Below are positions 1-8,900 of a stretch of 64,000 nucleotides of DNA, piece by piece; position 1 is the stretch's first letter, and each line of letters begins with the position of its first letter. The notes beneath the pieces were generated by a model. That model ran no database searches, was not told where the DNA came from, and saw nothing but the letters and a program-made list of their open reading frames with translations. Source of the DNA: Bacillus halotolerans (GTDB taxonomy: Bacteria > Bacillota > Bacilli > Bacillales > Bacillaceae). Position numbers and translations under genes: made by a program. The stretch spans positions 310,001-374,000 of the forward strand of contig NZ_LPVF01000012.1 in assembly GCF_001517105.1 (NCBI RefSeq). The letters run 5' to 3'.

Positions 1-182
1 GATACCATTTCGCCTGCTCCGGTTCCTTCATGGTTCCCGTTTGTTCTTTGCCTTTTTCCAGCACACCGGCTGCATCAATGGTTCCGGCAGCAGCTGCTTT
101 GGTGCCTGGAGAAAAAAGGCTGAAGATCAGTGCGAAAATAAGCACTGCCGCCAAAAAAAGAGCTGAATTTTCTTCGTTTCAT
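1..182 (-). pseudogene. wprA: wprA 5' end, cell wall-associated serine protease, apparent frameshift
   Basis: This is the start of WprA, the subtilisin-family protease that yields cell wall-bound CWBP23 and CWBP52; the rest lies outside the window. An AGGAGG ribosome site precedes the ATG at 182-180, and the first codons read MKRRKFSS. A run of seven T (plus-strand A at 153-159) then shifts the frame and gives a stop at 77-75 after 35 residues. With six T the reading continues as a hydrophobic signal peptide core and into KEPEQAKWY at the window edge, matching the known WprA N-terminus. Both frames together identify the gene. Whether the shift is real, phase-variable or a sequencing error cannot be told here. 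Confidence 0.7.
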
Positions 183-304
183 GTTATCCCTCCTGTAAAA
201 TAATGAATCTTTTTGAAGAGTATCATAATTTCATAGGACGAGATACCGCTTACAGGGAATTTTAAGGTTATTTTAAATGATTTGGAATATCAGGGAGGAA
301 CCCT

Positions 305-337
305 ATAAAAAAACCCGATTCTCTTTAGAATCGGGTT
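305..337 (-). terminator. Rho-independent terminator after yisL
   Basis: Perfect 11-bp arms (312-322 and 327-337) with a 4-nt loop. On the minus strand they are followed by a U-tract at 306-311, just past the yisL stop codon. Confidence 0.9.
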
Positions 338-350
338 CAAGCTTTTTCTA

Positions 351-707
351 TTAAAATAATCGGAATCCAATCGGCAGATGAAGACCGAGCAGCACTGTCA
401 GCACAAGGACAATGATAAAGCCGATCCACAGTCCGCCAGTTGATTTTTCTTTTTTCTTGCGGATCAATAGCATTTCCATCAGGCCGATGGTGATAATGCC
501 AAGCAGCATTTTTCCAGCGTATTCCCCGTTCCAGTTGGCGAAACGGACAAACAGCTCAGCACCTGTCAAAATAATAATGATATAGAATAACCGCAGAATC
601 ATATGAGTGATTTTGGCGCCCTTCGCACTTCCTGATGAATACAGCGAGTAGCTGACGAAAAGCAGGATCAGCGCTACCACCCATGATGTAATATGCATGT
701 GTGTCAT
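351..707 (-). CDS. yisL: YisL, UPF0344 family four-helix membrane protein
   Basis: YisL is a small integral membrane protein of the UPF0344 family with no known biochemical function. The 118 residues contain four hydrophobic segments (about 8-23, 36-54, 65-81 and 92-113) separated by short charged loops; the RKKKEK stretch near residue 83 is probably cytoplasmic. AGGGGGA lies about 7 nt before the ATG. It is a single gene with its own terminator, between wprA and yisK on the same strand, as in B. subtilis. The family is assigned from the overall sequence and the gene order. Confidence 0.88.
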   Translation of the reverse strand: MTHMHITSWVVALILLFVSYSLYSSGSAKGAKITHMILRLFYIIIILTGAELFVRFANWNGEYAGKMLLGIITIGLMEMLLIRKKKEKSTGGLWIGFIIVLVLTVLLGLHLPIGFRLF

Positions 708-821
708 ACATGTTCCCCCTATCAGATAAAATTACCCCACTTATAGTACCACGAACTTGTCCCTGGCTACAAAGAAGATTCACAGAAAAAGCGGGCGGTT
801 CCTGTGCCGCCCTCCTTATGA

Positions 822-1727
822 TCAGCCGATTTGATTTGACAGCGTTCCGATGGGTTCAATCGTGATGTCGATTTGATCGCCTCGCCGCAGAAATTTCGGC
901 GGTGTAAAGCCTTTTCCTACACCAGACGGCGTGCCGGTCGCAATAATGTCCCCCGCTTCAAGCGTCATCCCCATTGAAAGAGTTTCAATTAATTCCGCGA
1001 CAGAGAAAATCATATCGCTTGCCGAGCCGGATTGGCGCAGCTCGCCGTTGACCCTCGTTTCAACCTTAAGGCGCTCCGGATCAGGAATTAACGATTTATG
1101 TACAAGCACAGGTCCCATCGGACATGTCGTATCCAGACTTTTTCCGATAAAAAACTGCTTATGTCTTTTTTGCAGATCCCGCGCCGTGATATCATTCACA
1201 ATCGTATATCCGAAAATATGGTCATAAGCTTCTTCTTTCGAAATGCGGGTGCCGCTTTTTCCGATGACGACAGCAAGCTCTCCTTCGTAATCGAGCTGAG
1301 AGGTGACCTCCTCATGGCTGTTTACTGCATCACCGTGGCCAGTGACTGTTACAGGCGATTTTGTAAATACCATCGGATGCTCCGGAATGTCAGCCTCGCT
1401 GCCCATTTCAATTGCGTGATCCCTATAGTTTTTGCCGATGCACATGATATTTTTTGACGGCTTAGGAATAGGCGCATGGAGCTTCACGTCAGATAATGAG
1501 TAAATAAATGAGCCAAGCTCATCATTTGGTTTCTTCGCCCACTCGGCCAGCTGCCTTGCATGCGCAACAAATTTATCCCCTTCTGCGATACACTCAATCA
1601 GCGAACCCGGAATCGTCTCAAGTTCAAACAGTTTTTTTTCAGCCCTTTGCAAGTCCATAATTTTATCATCTTCAATGATCAGGCCGACAAACATTCGGTT
1701 GTAAAGTTCCCCTGTCGCAAATTTCAT
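822..1727 (-). CDS. yisK: YisK, fumarylacetoacetate hydrolase-family protein
   Basis: YisK belongs to the FAH superfamily. In B. subtilis it has been described as an oxaloacetate decarboxylase that localises with the actin-like protein Mbl and alters cell width when overproduced. The catalytic FAH domain covers about residues 90-300. The metal site is visible as DYEGELAVVIGK (ExE, near residue 150) with NDITARDLQ and a C-terminal GDIIATGTPSGVG loop. The 301-residue length is typical. GGAGG lies about 8 nt before the ATG. The gene is divergent from yisJ, with about 155 bp between them. The family call is firm; the physiological substrate is not established by the sequence. Confidence 0.92.
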   Translation of the reverse strand: MKFATGELYNRMFVGLIIEDDKIMDLQRAEKKLFELETIPGSLIECIAEGDKFVAHARQLAEWAKKPNDELGSFIYSLSDVKLHAPIPKPSKNIMCIGKNYRDHAIEMGSEADIPEHPMVFTKSPVTVTGHGDAVNSHEEVTSQLDYEGELAVVIGKSGTRISKEEAYDHIFGYTIVNDITARDLQKRHKQFFIGKSLDTTCPMGPVLVHKSLIPDPERLKVETRVNGELRQSGSASDMIFSVAELIETLSMGMTLEAGDIIATGTPSGVGKGFTPPKFLRRGDQIDITIEPIGTLSNQIG

Positions 1728-1845
1728 GTTATTCCTCCATCATCTTTTAAATCAGAGTTCTACTTCAGTTATTCTCTGTCGAATGCTGAAATTCCTTTTT
1801 ATCAAATGCGTGTTTTCATTCCCGTTTCGGGACTGGCTCGCTGTA

Positions 1846-1854
1846 CATATCATA
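1846..1854 (+). promoter_or_regulatory. Possible sigma-K -10 element for yisJ
   Basis: CATATCATA fits the sigma-K -10 pattern CATAnnnTA and lies about 30 bp before the yisJ start. No convincing AC-type -35 sits 15-16 bp upstream, so this is tentative. Confidence 0.3.
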
Positions 1855-1883
1855 CAAATGGCTTCTGAGGAGGAGGAAAGAAT

Positions 1884-2840
1884 ATGGAAAGCATACATTT
1901 ATTTTTTCGTCGGCAGCAGCTTAACAGAACGGGGACTGCCAAGGGACTGATGATGACAGACAGAATCGTTTCTCCCATTCTTCTCACACAGCGTGACAGC
2001 CTGCAAAAGGCGTCCTATGAAATAAACTGTGATCAGTCTCCGCTCGGTGAAAAAAGGTTTTATCTGAATGCGGAACAAGATGATCCTTCACTGATGCGGC
2101 GCAGGCTTGCTTATTGTTTTTTTCATCAAATCGGCGTCGCTTCCCAGGATGCTTCTTACATCTTTCTGATCATTAATGGCCAAAGGGAAGGCATTTATTT
2201 GAAAATTGATGGGCTCGATGAGAATCGCCGGCTTCCGAAAGAAGCCATTTTTGAAGTGAAGGATTCCGATCCGAGGGTTCCGCTGTCTGTTTTCAAACAC
2301 GACGCTTCCATTGAAAACAGACAGCGCACCGCATACTTACGTGAATTTCTCAAGCTGATCTGTACAGCGGAGGATGACGAATTTGCCGAACGAATTAAAA
2401 TGTATCTTGATGTAAAGCTGTTTTTCCTGTGGCTGATCGGCAGCGCCTGCACCCGCCAAGCCTTTTATTACGGCTTTTGTTTGAACGAGACCGGCCGCTT
2501 TCACATCGCTCCAATGGAAACAAAAGCGCTTGCCGCATACGGATTTACAGAAGAAGACCCTCTATTGACAAACGGCCGTACACTTGCGTCAAGACTTCTC
2601 TCCATCCCAGCTTTCCGGGCACAATATCACGCGCTAATGAAAAACGTGCTGAGCCGGGAGTTTACGATCGACCGTCTGTCTCCGTTTATCAGAGACTGGC
2701 ATTTTGACATTTGTCAAAGAGCAGGCGATGATCCTCACATAAAAAAAAGCCCCTTACAATTAGAGAAGGAGCAAGCGAATATCCTGCGCGACATCGAAGA
2801 GCGGCAGGACTTTTTACAAGTACACCTGACGAGACTATAG
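1884..2840 (+). CDS. yisJ: YisJ, CotH-like protein, probably catalytically degenerate
   Basis: YisJ resembles the spore coat protein CotH. The clearest match is around residues 55-110, where LNAEQDDPSLMRRRL, a short spacer and NGQREGIYLKIDGLDE parallel LNAEYKDPSLMRNKL and NGKNEGVYLELESVDE of CotH. CotH is a protein kinase whose DYDATWG-type motif carries essential residues. The equivalent stretch here reads IAPMETKALAAYG and lacks the acidic pair, so kinase activity is doubtful. AGGAGG at 1871-1876 supports the ATG used. There is no signal peptide. A coat or sporulation role is inferred from the family and from a possible sigma-K element upstream. Confidence 0.75.
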   Translation: MESIHLFFRRQQLNRTGTAKGLMMTDRIVSPILLTQRDSLQKASYEINCDQSPLGEKRFYLNAEQDDPSLMRRRLAYCFFHQIGVASQDASYIFLIINGQREGIYLKIDGLDENRRLPKEAIFEVKDSDPRVPLSVFKHDASIENRQRTAYLREFLKLICTAEDDEFAERIKMYLDVKLFFLWLIGSACTRQAFYYGFCLNETGRFHIAPMETKALAAYGFTEEDPLLTNGRTLASRLLSIPAFRAQYHALMKNVLSREFTIDRLSPFIRDWHFDICQRAGDDPHIKKSPLQLEKEQANILRDIEERQDFLQVHLTRL

Positions 2841-2992
2841 TCCTTTCTCAACCAGAGCAAGTCAAAAAGACCGCAGCAAAAATTGTCGCTTTTTTAGTCA
2901 AATTGACGAAAGGCAACCTTTTCAGCCAAAATAGGTTATACTATCTATATCCAGTATGCACCAAAATAAAATCTAGAATTGGAGATTGTTTC

Positions 2993-3157
2993 ATGAATAC
3001 AAAAATTGAAGAAATGAGAGTTATGCTAATTGAAACAGCACAAAAATACGGTATGAATTCGAAAGAAACGATTCAATGCAGCCAAGAGCTGGACAGTCTG
3101 CTCAATATTCGAATTAAAGAAGAAATCACCTCTTGGGGGCAAAACGCCCGTGTGTGA
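2993..3157 (+). CDS. yisI: YisI, Spo0E-family aspartyl phosphatase
   Basis: This 54-residue protein belongs to the Spo0E family, whose members dephosphorylate Spo0A~P and so delay sporulation. The family signature SQELD is at residues 30-34 inside a helical hairpin, with IEEMR in the first helix and LLNIR after the motif. GGAGA lies about 8 nt before the ATG. An in-frame upstream start near 2903 exists but has no ribosome site and would add residues unlike the family. A TATACT hexamer at about 2938-2943 could be a -10 element. It sits between yisJ and the gerP operon. Confidence 0.9.
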   Translation: MNTKIEEMRVMLIETAQKYGMNSKETIQCSQELDSLLNIRIKEEITSWGQNARV

Positions 3158-3531
3158 TCATATGATATGTATTTAAAGGCTTGCCGCCTCACCCGCCGCT
3201 ATTGCTCATCAACATCCTGAGACATGCTTCAGGTCGAGAATTTTCCGCCCCGAAAACAACACCTTGAACAATACAGCAGACTCTTTCAGGATCAGCATGA
3301 AACATCACACTTCAGCAGCACGAATTACTCCGAAAGACATTTCTTGTACCTCTTTTGCACATACACCAACGCAACACAATATACAATCACGCAGGCGGAT
3401 AGCGGCAGCATCGCCGCATTTCCGCTTGGCCATATACAATACCCAGCTTCTGAATATTTAAACTTTCATCTGGAAAAATAAAAGGATTTTTTTATACATC
3501 TCTCCGGCATGTCCCCATTTAATTTTCTCTC
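3158..3531 (+). other. Intergenic region without a supported gene
   Basis: About 370 bases between yisI and the gerP promoter. An 85-codon open frame (3224-3481) crosses it, but it has no ribosome site before its ATG, an amino acid composition unlike neighbouring genes, and no family I recognise. A second overlapping frame is equally plausible, which argues against either. No clear terminator for yisI was seen. Confidence 0.4.
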
Positions 3532-3558
3532 ACACAAATGTGCGTTTGTCATAAGCTA
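3532..3558 (+). promoter_or_regulatory. Sigma-K-type promoter of the gerP operon
   Basis: ACA at 3532-3534, a 15-bp spacer and CATAAGCTA at 3550-3558 match the sigma-K consensus (AC, 15-16 bp, CATAnnnTA). The gerP operon is known to be transcribed in the mother cell late in sporulation under sigma-K, with GerE control. Confidence 0.75.
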
Positions 3559-3638
3559 TCGTGAATAGCCCAGCAGAAACAAATCTTGTCCTTACTTGAC
3601 CTGCCTTTTTTCAATTTTACAACAAAGGATGTGCTCGT

Positions 3639-3860
3639 ATGCCGGCAATTGTCGGAGCGTTTAAAATTAATGCGGTCGGTACGAGCGGAGTCGTTCATAT
3701 CGGAGACTGCATTACCATTTCTCCTCAAGCCGAGGTCAGAACGTTTGCCGGGGCAGGCAGCTTTAATACCGGTGACAGTCTGAAGGTGATGAATTATAAA
3801 AACGCAACGAATGTGTACGACAATGATGTGGTTGATCAGCCGATCGCAGGCAATGCGTAA
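3639..3860 (+). CDS. gerPA: GerPA, spore germination protein
   Basis: GerPA is the first of six small proteins needed for nutrient germinants to pass the spore coat and reach their inner-membrane receptors. The 73 residues begin [11 protein letters not shown], almost the same as GerPF at the far end of the operon, and carry [13 protein letters not shown] near residue 17, a form of the hydrophobic-GD motif shared across the operon. AAAGGATG lies about 7 nt before the ATG. There is no signal peptide, consistent with mother-cell synthesis and deposition in the coat. The sigma-K-type promoter is about 80 bp upstream. Confidence 0.95.
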   Translation: MPAIVGAFKINAVGTSGVVHIGDCITISPQAEVRTFAGAGSFNTGDSLKVMNYKNATNVYDNDVVDQPIAGNA

Positions 3861-3874
3861 AGGAGTGGTGCTTC

Positions 3875-4108
3875 ATGAATTTTTATATCAATCAAACCAT
3901 CCAAATTAACTATCTCCGGCTGGAATCAATCAGCAACTCCTCCATACTTCAAATCGGGAGCGCCGGATCTATTAAGTCTCTTTCAAACTTGTATAATACG
4001 GGCAGCTATGTGGAACCCGCACCTGATGTTTCCGCTTTGGGGGAACAGGGTGAATCGGAAGGGCCCGATACAGGATCATTGGTCCCGCTCCAGCCCCCTG
4101 GCCGTTAA
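3875..4108 (+). CDS. gerPB: GerPB, spore germination protein
   Basis: Second gene of the gerP operon, 14 bp after gerPA, with AAAGGAGTGG before its ATG. The 77-residue product contains SNSSILQIGSAGSIKSL at about residues 20-36, the same motif class as in GerPD and GerPE. Its C-terminal half is rich in Gly, Pro and Glu and probably flexible. It acts with the other GerP proteins in germinant access through the coat. The exact biochemical role is unknown for the whole family. Confidence 0.94.
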   Translation: MNFYINQTIQINYLRLESISNSSILQIGSAGSIKSLSNLYNTGSYVEPAPDVSALGEQGESEGPDTGSLVPLQPPGR

Positions 4109-4132
4109 TAATAAGATGAGAGGTGAAAGAAC

Positions 4133-4750
4133 ATGTATGATCAATCCATTTCCTCTTACTTGCAAAATTTGAATTCCTTCGTTCAGCAGCAGGCGCTGCA
4201 TATTCAGCAGCTCGAACGCCAGCTGAAAGAGATGCAAACTGAAATGAATACGATGAAACAGCGGCCGGCCACAACCATTGAGCGTGTGGAATATAAATTT
4301 GATCAGCTGAAAATCGAACGGCTCGACGGCACGCTGAATATCGGTTTAAATCCGACAGACCCGAACAGCGTTCAAAACTTTGAAGTGAGCCAGACTACAC
4401 CGGACATCGGAATGATGCAGCAGGAAGAGAGCGCCCAGCTCATGCAGCAAATCCGGCAGAACGTCGACATGTACTTAACCGAGGAAATCCCGGCTGTTTT
4501 GGAGCAGCTAGAAAACCAATATGACAGCAGGCTTGACGACACAAACCGGCATCATGTAATTGAGGACATCAGAAAACAAATAGACAGCCGGATTCATTAT
4601 TATATGTCCCATATCAAAAAAGAAGAAAACACGCCGCCCAAACAATATGCGGAACATATCGCTGAGCATGTGAAGCGTGACGCGATCCGTGCTGTGGAAC
4701 ATTTTCTCGAACATATCCCCTCCGAGATGAAAGGAGATGAGCAAGCATGA
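4133..4750 (+). CDS. gerPC: GerPC, spore germination protein with coiled-coil
   Basis: GerPC is the largest GerP protein (205 residues). Residues about 8-45 form a heptad-rich coiled coil (LNSFVQQQALHIQQLERQ region). A short beta-like core follows, with ERLDGTLNIGLNPTD near residue 63, then a long charged helical C-terminal half with HH and EH clusters. GAGGTGAAAG precedes the ATG. The gene overlaps gerPD by 4 bp (ATGA), suggesting translational coupling. The coiled coil makes it a candidate scaffold for the other GerP members, which is inference. Confidence 0.94.
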   Translation: MYDQSISSYLQNLNSFVQQQALHIQQLERQLKEMQTEMNTMKQRPATTIERVEYKFDQLKIERLDGTLNIGLNPTDPNSVQNFEVSQTTPDIGMMQQEESAQLMQQIRQNVDMYLTEEIPAVLEQLENQYDSRLDDTNRHHVIEDIRKQIDSRIHYYMSHIKKEENTPPKQYAEHIAEHVKRDAIRAVEHFLEHIPSEMKGDEQA

Positions 4751-4929
4751 TCTTTACCGTCGTCAACCGCAGCCTGGAAGTCGGAGATATCCGCATGAAT
4801 GGTGTATCCAGTTCCTCTGTTTTCCAAATTGGAGATGCAGAATCCATCTATTTATCGTCTATTTTCGATACGCCGCCTGAATCTCTTATTATCGGTCCGT
4901 TTGCTCCGCTGCCGTCGAATCATGCTTAA
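4747..4929 (+). CDS. gerPD: GerPD, spore germination protein
   Basis: A 60-residue protein whose start overlaps the gerPC stop and whose end overlaps gerPE by 8 bp. It carries [15 protein letters not shown] at about residues 20-34, nearly identical in pattern to GerPB and to two places in GerPE. The ribosome site GGAGATGAG lies inside the end of gerPC. It functions in coat permeability to germinants together with the rest of the operon. Confidence 0.93.
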   Translation: MIFTVVNRSLEVGDIRMNGVSSSSVFQIGDAESIYLSSIFDTPPESLIIGPFAPLPSNHA

Positions 4930-5323
4930 GCGTATATCACGCATCAGACAGATTAAATTTAACTCACTCGGAATATCAAGCGTATTTCAAGCAGGCGATA
5001 CAAACGAAATTGATATGAAAATAAAAGTGCTCGCTGTTCAGCGCTCGCTTTCAACGTTTTATGAAAATGAGGGCTCATTTAACAGAAAGGAGTACCCTAT
5101 TTTTGATCAGCACGCTGTGAAGCTTCTTCCGGAAACGGGCGTGCAAACCGCTTTTTGCCATGAGGTGCCTGTCATTCATGTCCGCAACATCAAAATTCAA
5201 GGGGTCTCATCCTCTTCCGTTTTTCATGCAGGCTCAGCTTCGGTCGTACGCGGCGACGCGCGGATTAAACATATCCGTCAGATTTTCCCTCCAAACTCAC
5301 AATCGTCCGGCACGGGCATATAA
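4922..5323 (+). CDS. gerPE: GerPE, spore germination protein
   Basis: GerPE is taken to start at the ATG at 4922 (MLKRISRI). The open frame runs further upstream, but that part only overlaps gerPD. The 133-residue protein has two copies of the GerP motif: [14 protein letters not shown] near residue 18 and [15 protein letters not shown] near residue 98. This suggests an internally duplicated beta domain. It is coupled to gerPD by an 8-bp overlap and shares the gerP sigma-K-type promoter. Confidence 0.92.
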   Translation: MLKRISRIRQIKFNSLGISSVFQAGDTNEIDMKIKVLAVQRSLSTFYENEGSFNRKEYPIFDQHAVKLLPETGVQTAFCHEVPVIHVRNIKIQGVSSSSVFHAGSASVVRGDARIKHIRQIFPPNSQSSGTGI

Positions 5324-5354
5324 TAAACAGAGACTTCTATAAAGGGTGTCGTCT

Positions 5355-5573
5355 ATGCCAGCAATTGTCGGGCCTATAGCTATCAATTCCATATCGGGCG
5401 GAGTCGTGAACTTTGGTGATTCCTTTTACCTTTCTCCGAAAAGCTCTTCAAAATCTGCGCTCGGTTCGGGAGCAGGAAACACGGGAGATTTCCTTCTTTT
5501 AAACAACGCAGTCAACGCGACAAATTATATAGACCCCGATGTCAGCGATCAGGATATGGTTGGAAACGGATAA
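5355..5573 (+). CDS. gerPF: GerPF, spore germination protein
   Basis: Last gene of the operon; 72 residues beginning MPAIVGPIAIN. It is clearly paralogous to GerPA over its whole length, with GGVVNFGDSFYLSP aligning to [13 protein letters not shown] of GerPA and NATNYIDPDVSDQ aligning to [17 protein letters not shown] at 5346 is in frame, but AAAGGGTG at 5341-5348 would overlap it, so the ATG at 5355 is preferred. A terminator follows directly. Confidence 0.94.
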   Translation: MPAIVGPIAINSISGGVVNFGDSFYLSPKSSSKSALGSGAGNTGDFLLLNNAVNATNYIDPDVSDQDMVGNG

Positions 5574-5612
5574 AAAGCAGCCGCTCTGCAAAGAGAGGGC
5601 TGCTTTTTATTT
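5574..5612. terminator. Bidirectional terminator between gerPF and hlpB
   Basis: Arms AAAGCAGCC and GGCTGCTTT around an internally paired loop. A T-rich tract follows on the plus strand and a shorter one on the minus strand, so it can serve both convergent operons. Confidence 0.85.
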
Positions 5613-5909
5613 TTTCTTTTTCCGTTCATTGGACTTCTTTGTTTTAATCAGCTTTTCAGGCGGCTGTTTTCTGATCCATTTGACAAACCGGGCAAGCTGC
5701 GGATCGTTTCTGAGCGCTTCTATTCCGGACAGTCGAACTGCCAGCTCCTGATTTGTATACAAGGCATGGATCTGTTTATGGCAAGGGATGCAAAGCATCG
5801 CAGTCGGCAGGAACGTTCCGCCTTCTTCCTTCGGTGTGAGATGGTGCTCTGTCAGCTGAACATCGCTCCTGCCGCACAGCTCACATATCCCGACAGTCTG
5901 TTTTGCCAC
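5607..5909 (-). CDS. hlpB: HlpB (YisB), HNH-type nuclease-like protein
   Basis: A 100-residue HNH-fold protein. CELC at residues 9-12 and CIPCHKQIH near residue 40 form the usual zinc pair, and EHHLTPKEEGG at about 21-31 holds the catalytic-type histidines. The C-terminus is strongly basic (KKSNERKKKK). The start is GTG, since the nearby ATG is out of frame; GGGGGG lies about 7 nt upstream. It is the last gene of the addB-addA-sbcD-sbcC-hlpB operon, 13 bp after sbcC, so a role in DNA break repair is likely. Nuclease activity is inferred from the fold. Confidence 0.85.
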   Translation of the reverse strand: MAKQTVGICELCGRSDVQLTEHHLTPKEEGGTFLPTAMLCIPCHKQIHALYTNQELAVRLSGIEALRNDPQLARFVKWIRKQPPEKLIKTKKSNERKKKK

Positions 5910-5922
5910 ATCCGCGCCCCCC

Positions 5923-8900
5923 TTACATCATCTCAAGTGTTACCCTTGTGCCGCGTCCGCTAGGTTCAGCCGGATGTACGATCAGCTTTTTCGGAAGCCG
6001 CGCCCGCAGTTCCTGCACATGGCTGATCACGCCGACAGACAGATTGTCTGACTGCAGTTTTTCCAAGGCGGTGACAACCGTATCAAGCAGATCTTGGTCA
6101 AGCGTTCCAAACCCTTCATCCAAGAAAAAGAACTGCAGCGGGTATTCACCGCGAAGCTGAATCTGCGCAGACAGCGCGAGAGCAAGAGAAAGCGAGGTAA
6201 GGAAGGTCTCCCCTCCTGACAAGCTTGATACCGGGCGCTTAACGCCTCCATTGGCATCATCCCGCATCACAAATCCGCCTTCTGAATCCACTTCAATGGC
6301 ATAACGCTGTCTTGTCAGCACGCCGAGCCGTGCTGACGCATCCCGTGCAACACTTTCAAGCTGTTCCTCAGCTAAAAATTCAACGAACGTATTGCCTTTA
6401 AATACTGCTTGAAGCTTGTCCAGCCTGTCGATATGGGTCTGCCATTTTTTCAGCTCAGCTTCAATTTCATTGAAACGTTTGTGATGGTCGCGGATCACAG
6501 CCAGTGCTTTGGCCGCCGCTCCTTTTTCTTCCATAGCAGTCCCAAATGCCTCCTCGGCTTCTTTTAAGGACGTGACGGTTTCGTTCCATTCACTTTCGGA
6601 TAAGGATCTGCCGGCGAGCTTATCAGACACACGTTTTAAGTTTGCGGCATTTTGCTTACATTTATCCAGAAACTGGTCAATACTGCCTTTGATCTTTTCA
6701 AGCTCATCAGCTGGGATGAGACTGCGCTCCACCTCGTCAGCCCGGACAAAGCGGGTACTTTTCGCATGTTCAAGCCAATCCGCTTCCGCTTTTTTCAACC
6801 TTTCTTCCGCTTCCTTAAGCGTATGCTCGCTTGCTGAAGCGCGGCTTTTTGCCTGATTGAGCATCATTTGGGCGTTTTGCAGCTCTTCATATAGAGATTG
6901 CTCTTTTTCCCTTAAACACTTCAGATCCTGCTGAACTGAACGAAGCTTCGTTTGGATGGAATCCTCTTTTACATAGTCTCCGAGTTCCTGCTGATAATCA
7001 GCTATGACGCCCTTCGTACGTTCTGCGGCATAGTGAAGCTCCAGTTTTTCCCTTTCAAGCTGATGGCTTGATTCCCGCAGCTGATCCTTTTGTGACTCAT
7101 GCTCAGAAAGAAAAGCGATACTGCGTTCAATTCGTTTCTCGCATTCTTCCGCGGCCCGGTCCTTTTCTTCGATGGCTTGCTGCCATTTTTCCGCTTCATC
7201 CAGAGATTGGCCTTCAAATGCTTCATGAAACATCTTCTGCTGGCTGTCCATCGAGGACTTAAGCTCTGCGATCATGCTGCCAATACGGTCAGCCTCTCTT
7301 TTTTCAAAACTCATTCTCTCGTTAAGCTGTTCAGCTTTTTTTAATGATTCCTGATATGTGCCGATCATTTGGGTCATTCGTGTTTTGACTGACAGGATGT
7401 CTTGTTTGATTTGCTTCCATTCTATTTTTGCGGCATGAAATGCTTCCTGCACCGGCTGATTCTCGCAGGAAGCAGCTGCCTCAAGAGTCGGCGCTTGAAT
7501 CGATTTCAAAAACGGACACTGCTCGAGAAAGCGGGCGGACTGCTCTTCAAGTGTGATTTTGGCAGAAAGAATCTCCTGACTGAGCGCCGCCGCTTCTGAC
7601 AGCAAATCTTCTGTCTGTTTGATTTCTGCTTCAACGTTGCGATCCGGCTCATATGTCCCATGTGCTGAGGCAGACGGATCATGATCGGTTGAACCGCAGA
7701 CCGGGCAAGGTTTTCCGGCAATCAGTTTTTCCGATAACTCCTTGGTAAGTGCCGCCATTCTTGCTTTCTCACGCTGAGTATGGAGTGTGTTTTGTCGCTG
7801 TTTTGCCTGATCACAAGTACGCGTAAGGGACCGTTCCGTCTCGCAGACCATATGATATACAGCTTGAACAGCCTCATATGCCTGTATGATTTTATTTTCT
7901 TCCGCTTCAGCCTTTTGAACAAATGTGTTCTTTTCCTCATTCATCTTCTGTAATACAAGTTTCAATGCGTCAATGCGTTTTTTCTCTTTTCCCAGCTGCT
8001 CCTCAGTCTGTCTGATCCGCAAAGCCATTTCAGCGGCCTGCTGGCAGCTTTTCCGCTCATCAGTGGTTACCTGCAAGGTTTTGAGCTGCTGTTTTAATTC
8101 CGTCTGTCTGTTTTGTCCCCTTGAAAGACGGTCGGTTACGGTTTCTAATTCCTTCATGACAGATTGAAGATTTTCGGCCTTCTGCTGAAGTTCAGCCTGT
8201 TTGCGCTCTGCCTCCTGCTGGGCCTCTCTCAATTTGATTTCGATCTCCTGCAAGCGGAAGAGCTGTTCCTGCTCAGCTAAAAGCTCTGGCTCTTTGTCGC
8301 TTTTATGGCGGCGCCACGCTTCATATTCTTCATTCTTTTGCTGAAAGAAAGCGGTGCGTTCTGTTAAATCCTTTTGGGCAAGCACTTCTTCCCTCGCGGC
8401 CTTCTCCTCATGCTGTACCGCTTCCAGGTACCGGTCCGCATACGGCTTTAGAGCGGCTGCTGTTTCCGCTTCCGCCAGGCGTTTTTGCATGCTGCCGACA
8501 TGCGGTTCTTCCTCTTCAAGCCGCTTTTTCTCTGCTTCATAAACGATTTTTTCCTTTTGGACATTCCAGATCTCTTGATGCTCCGCAAACCGTTCTTTTA
8601 TTTGATCACGATTTTTCCGCACTGATTCCAGTTTGGCTTCCGCTTGTTCAAGCGCTTGTTCAGCTTGTTCAACCGCTTCTGAACTCGCCTCTCCGAGACC
8701 CGATTGCTCTGCAAGCATTTCGTTTTTTCTCGCATTGGCTTCCTGCGCCTGCCGTCTCAGCTTTTTCACAAGGCGGTCTCCATACTGTTCCAAATTGAAT
8801 AAACGCTGAAGCATATGCCTGCGTTCCGCCCCTTTTAAGGAAAGAAATTCAGCAAACTTCCCTTGCGGCAGCACAACTGCTCTCGTAAAGTCGTCGATGG

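Noticed and set aside
3224..3481. 85-codon open frame between yisI and gerPA
   Set aside because: No ribosome site, no recognisable family, and a competing overlapping frame of similar length.
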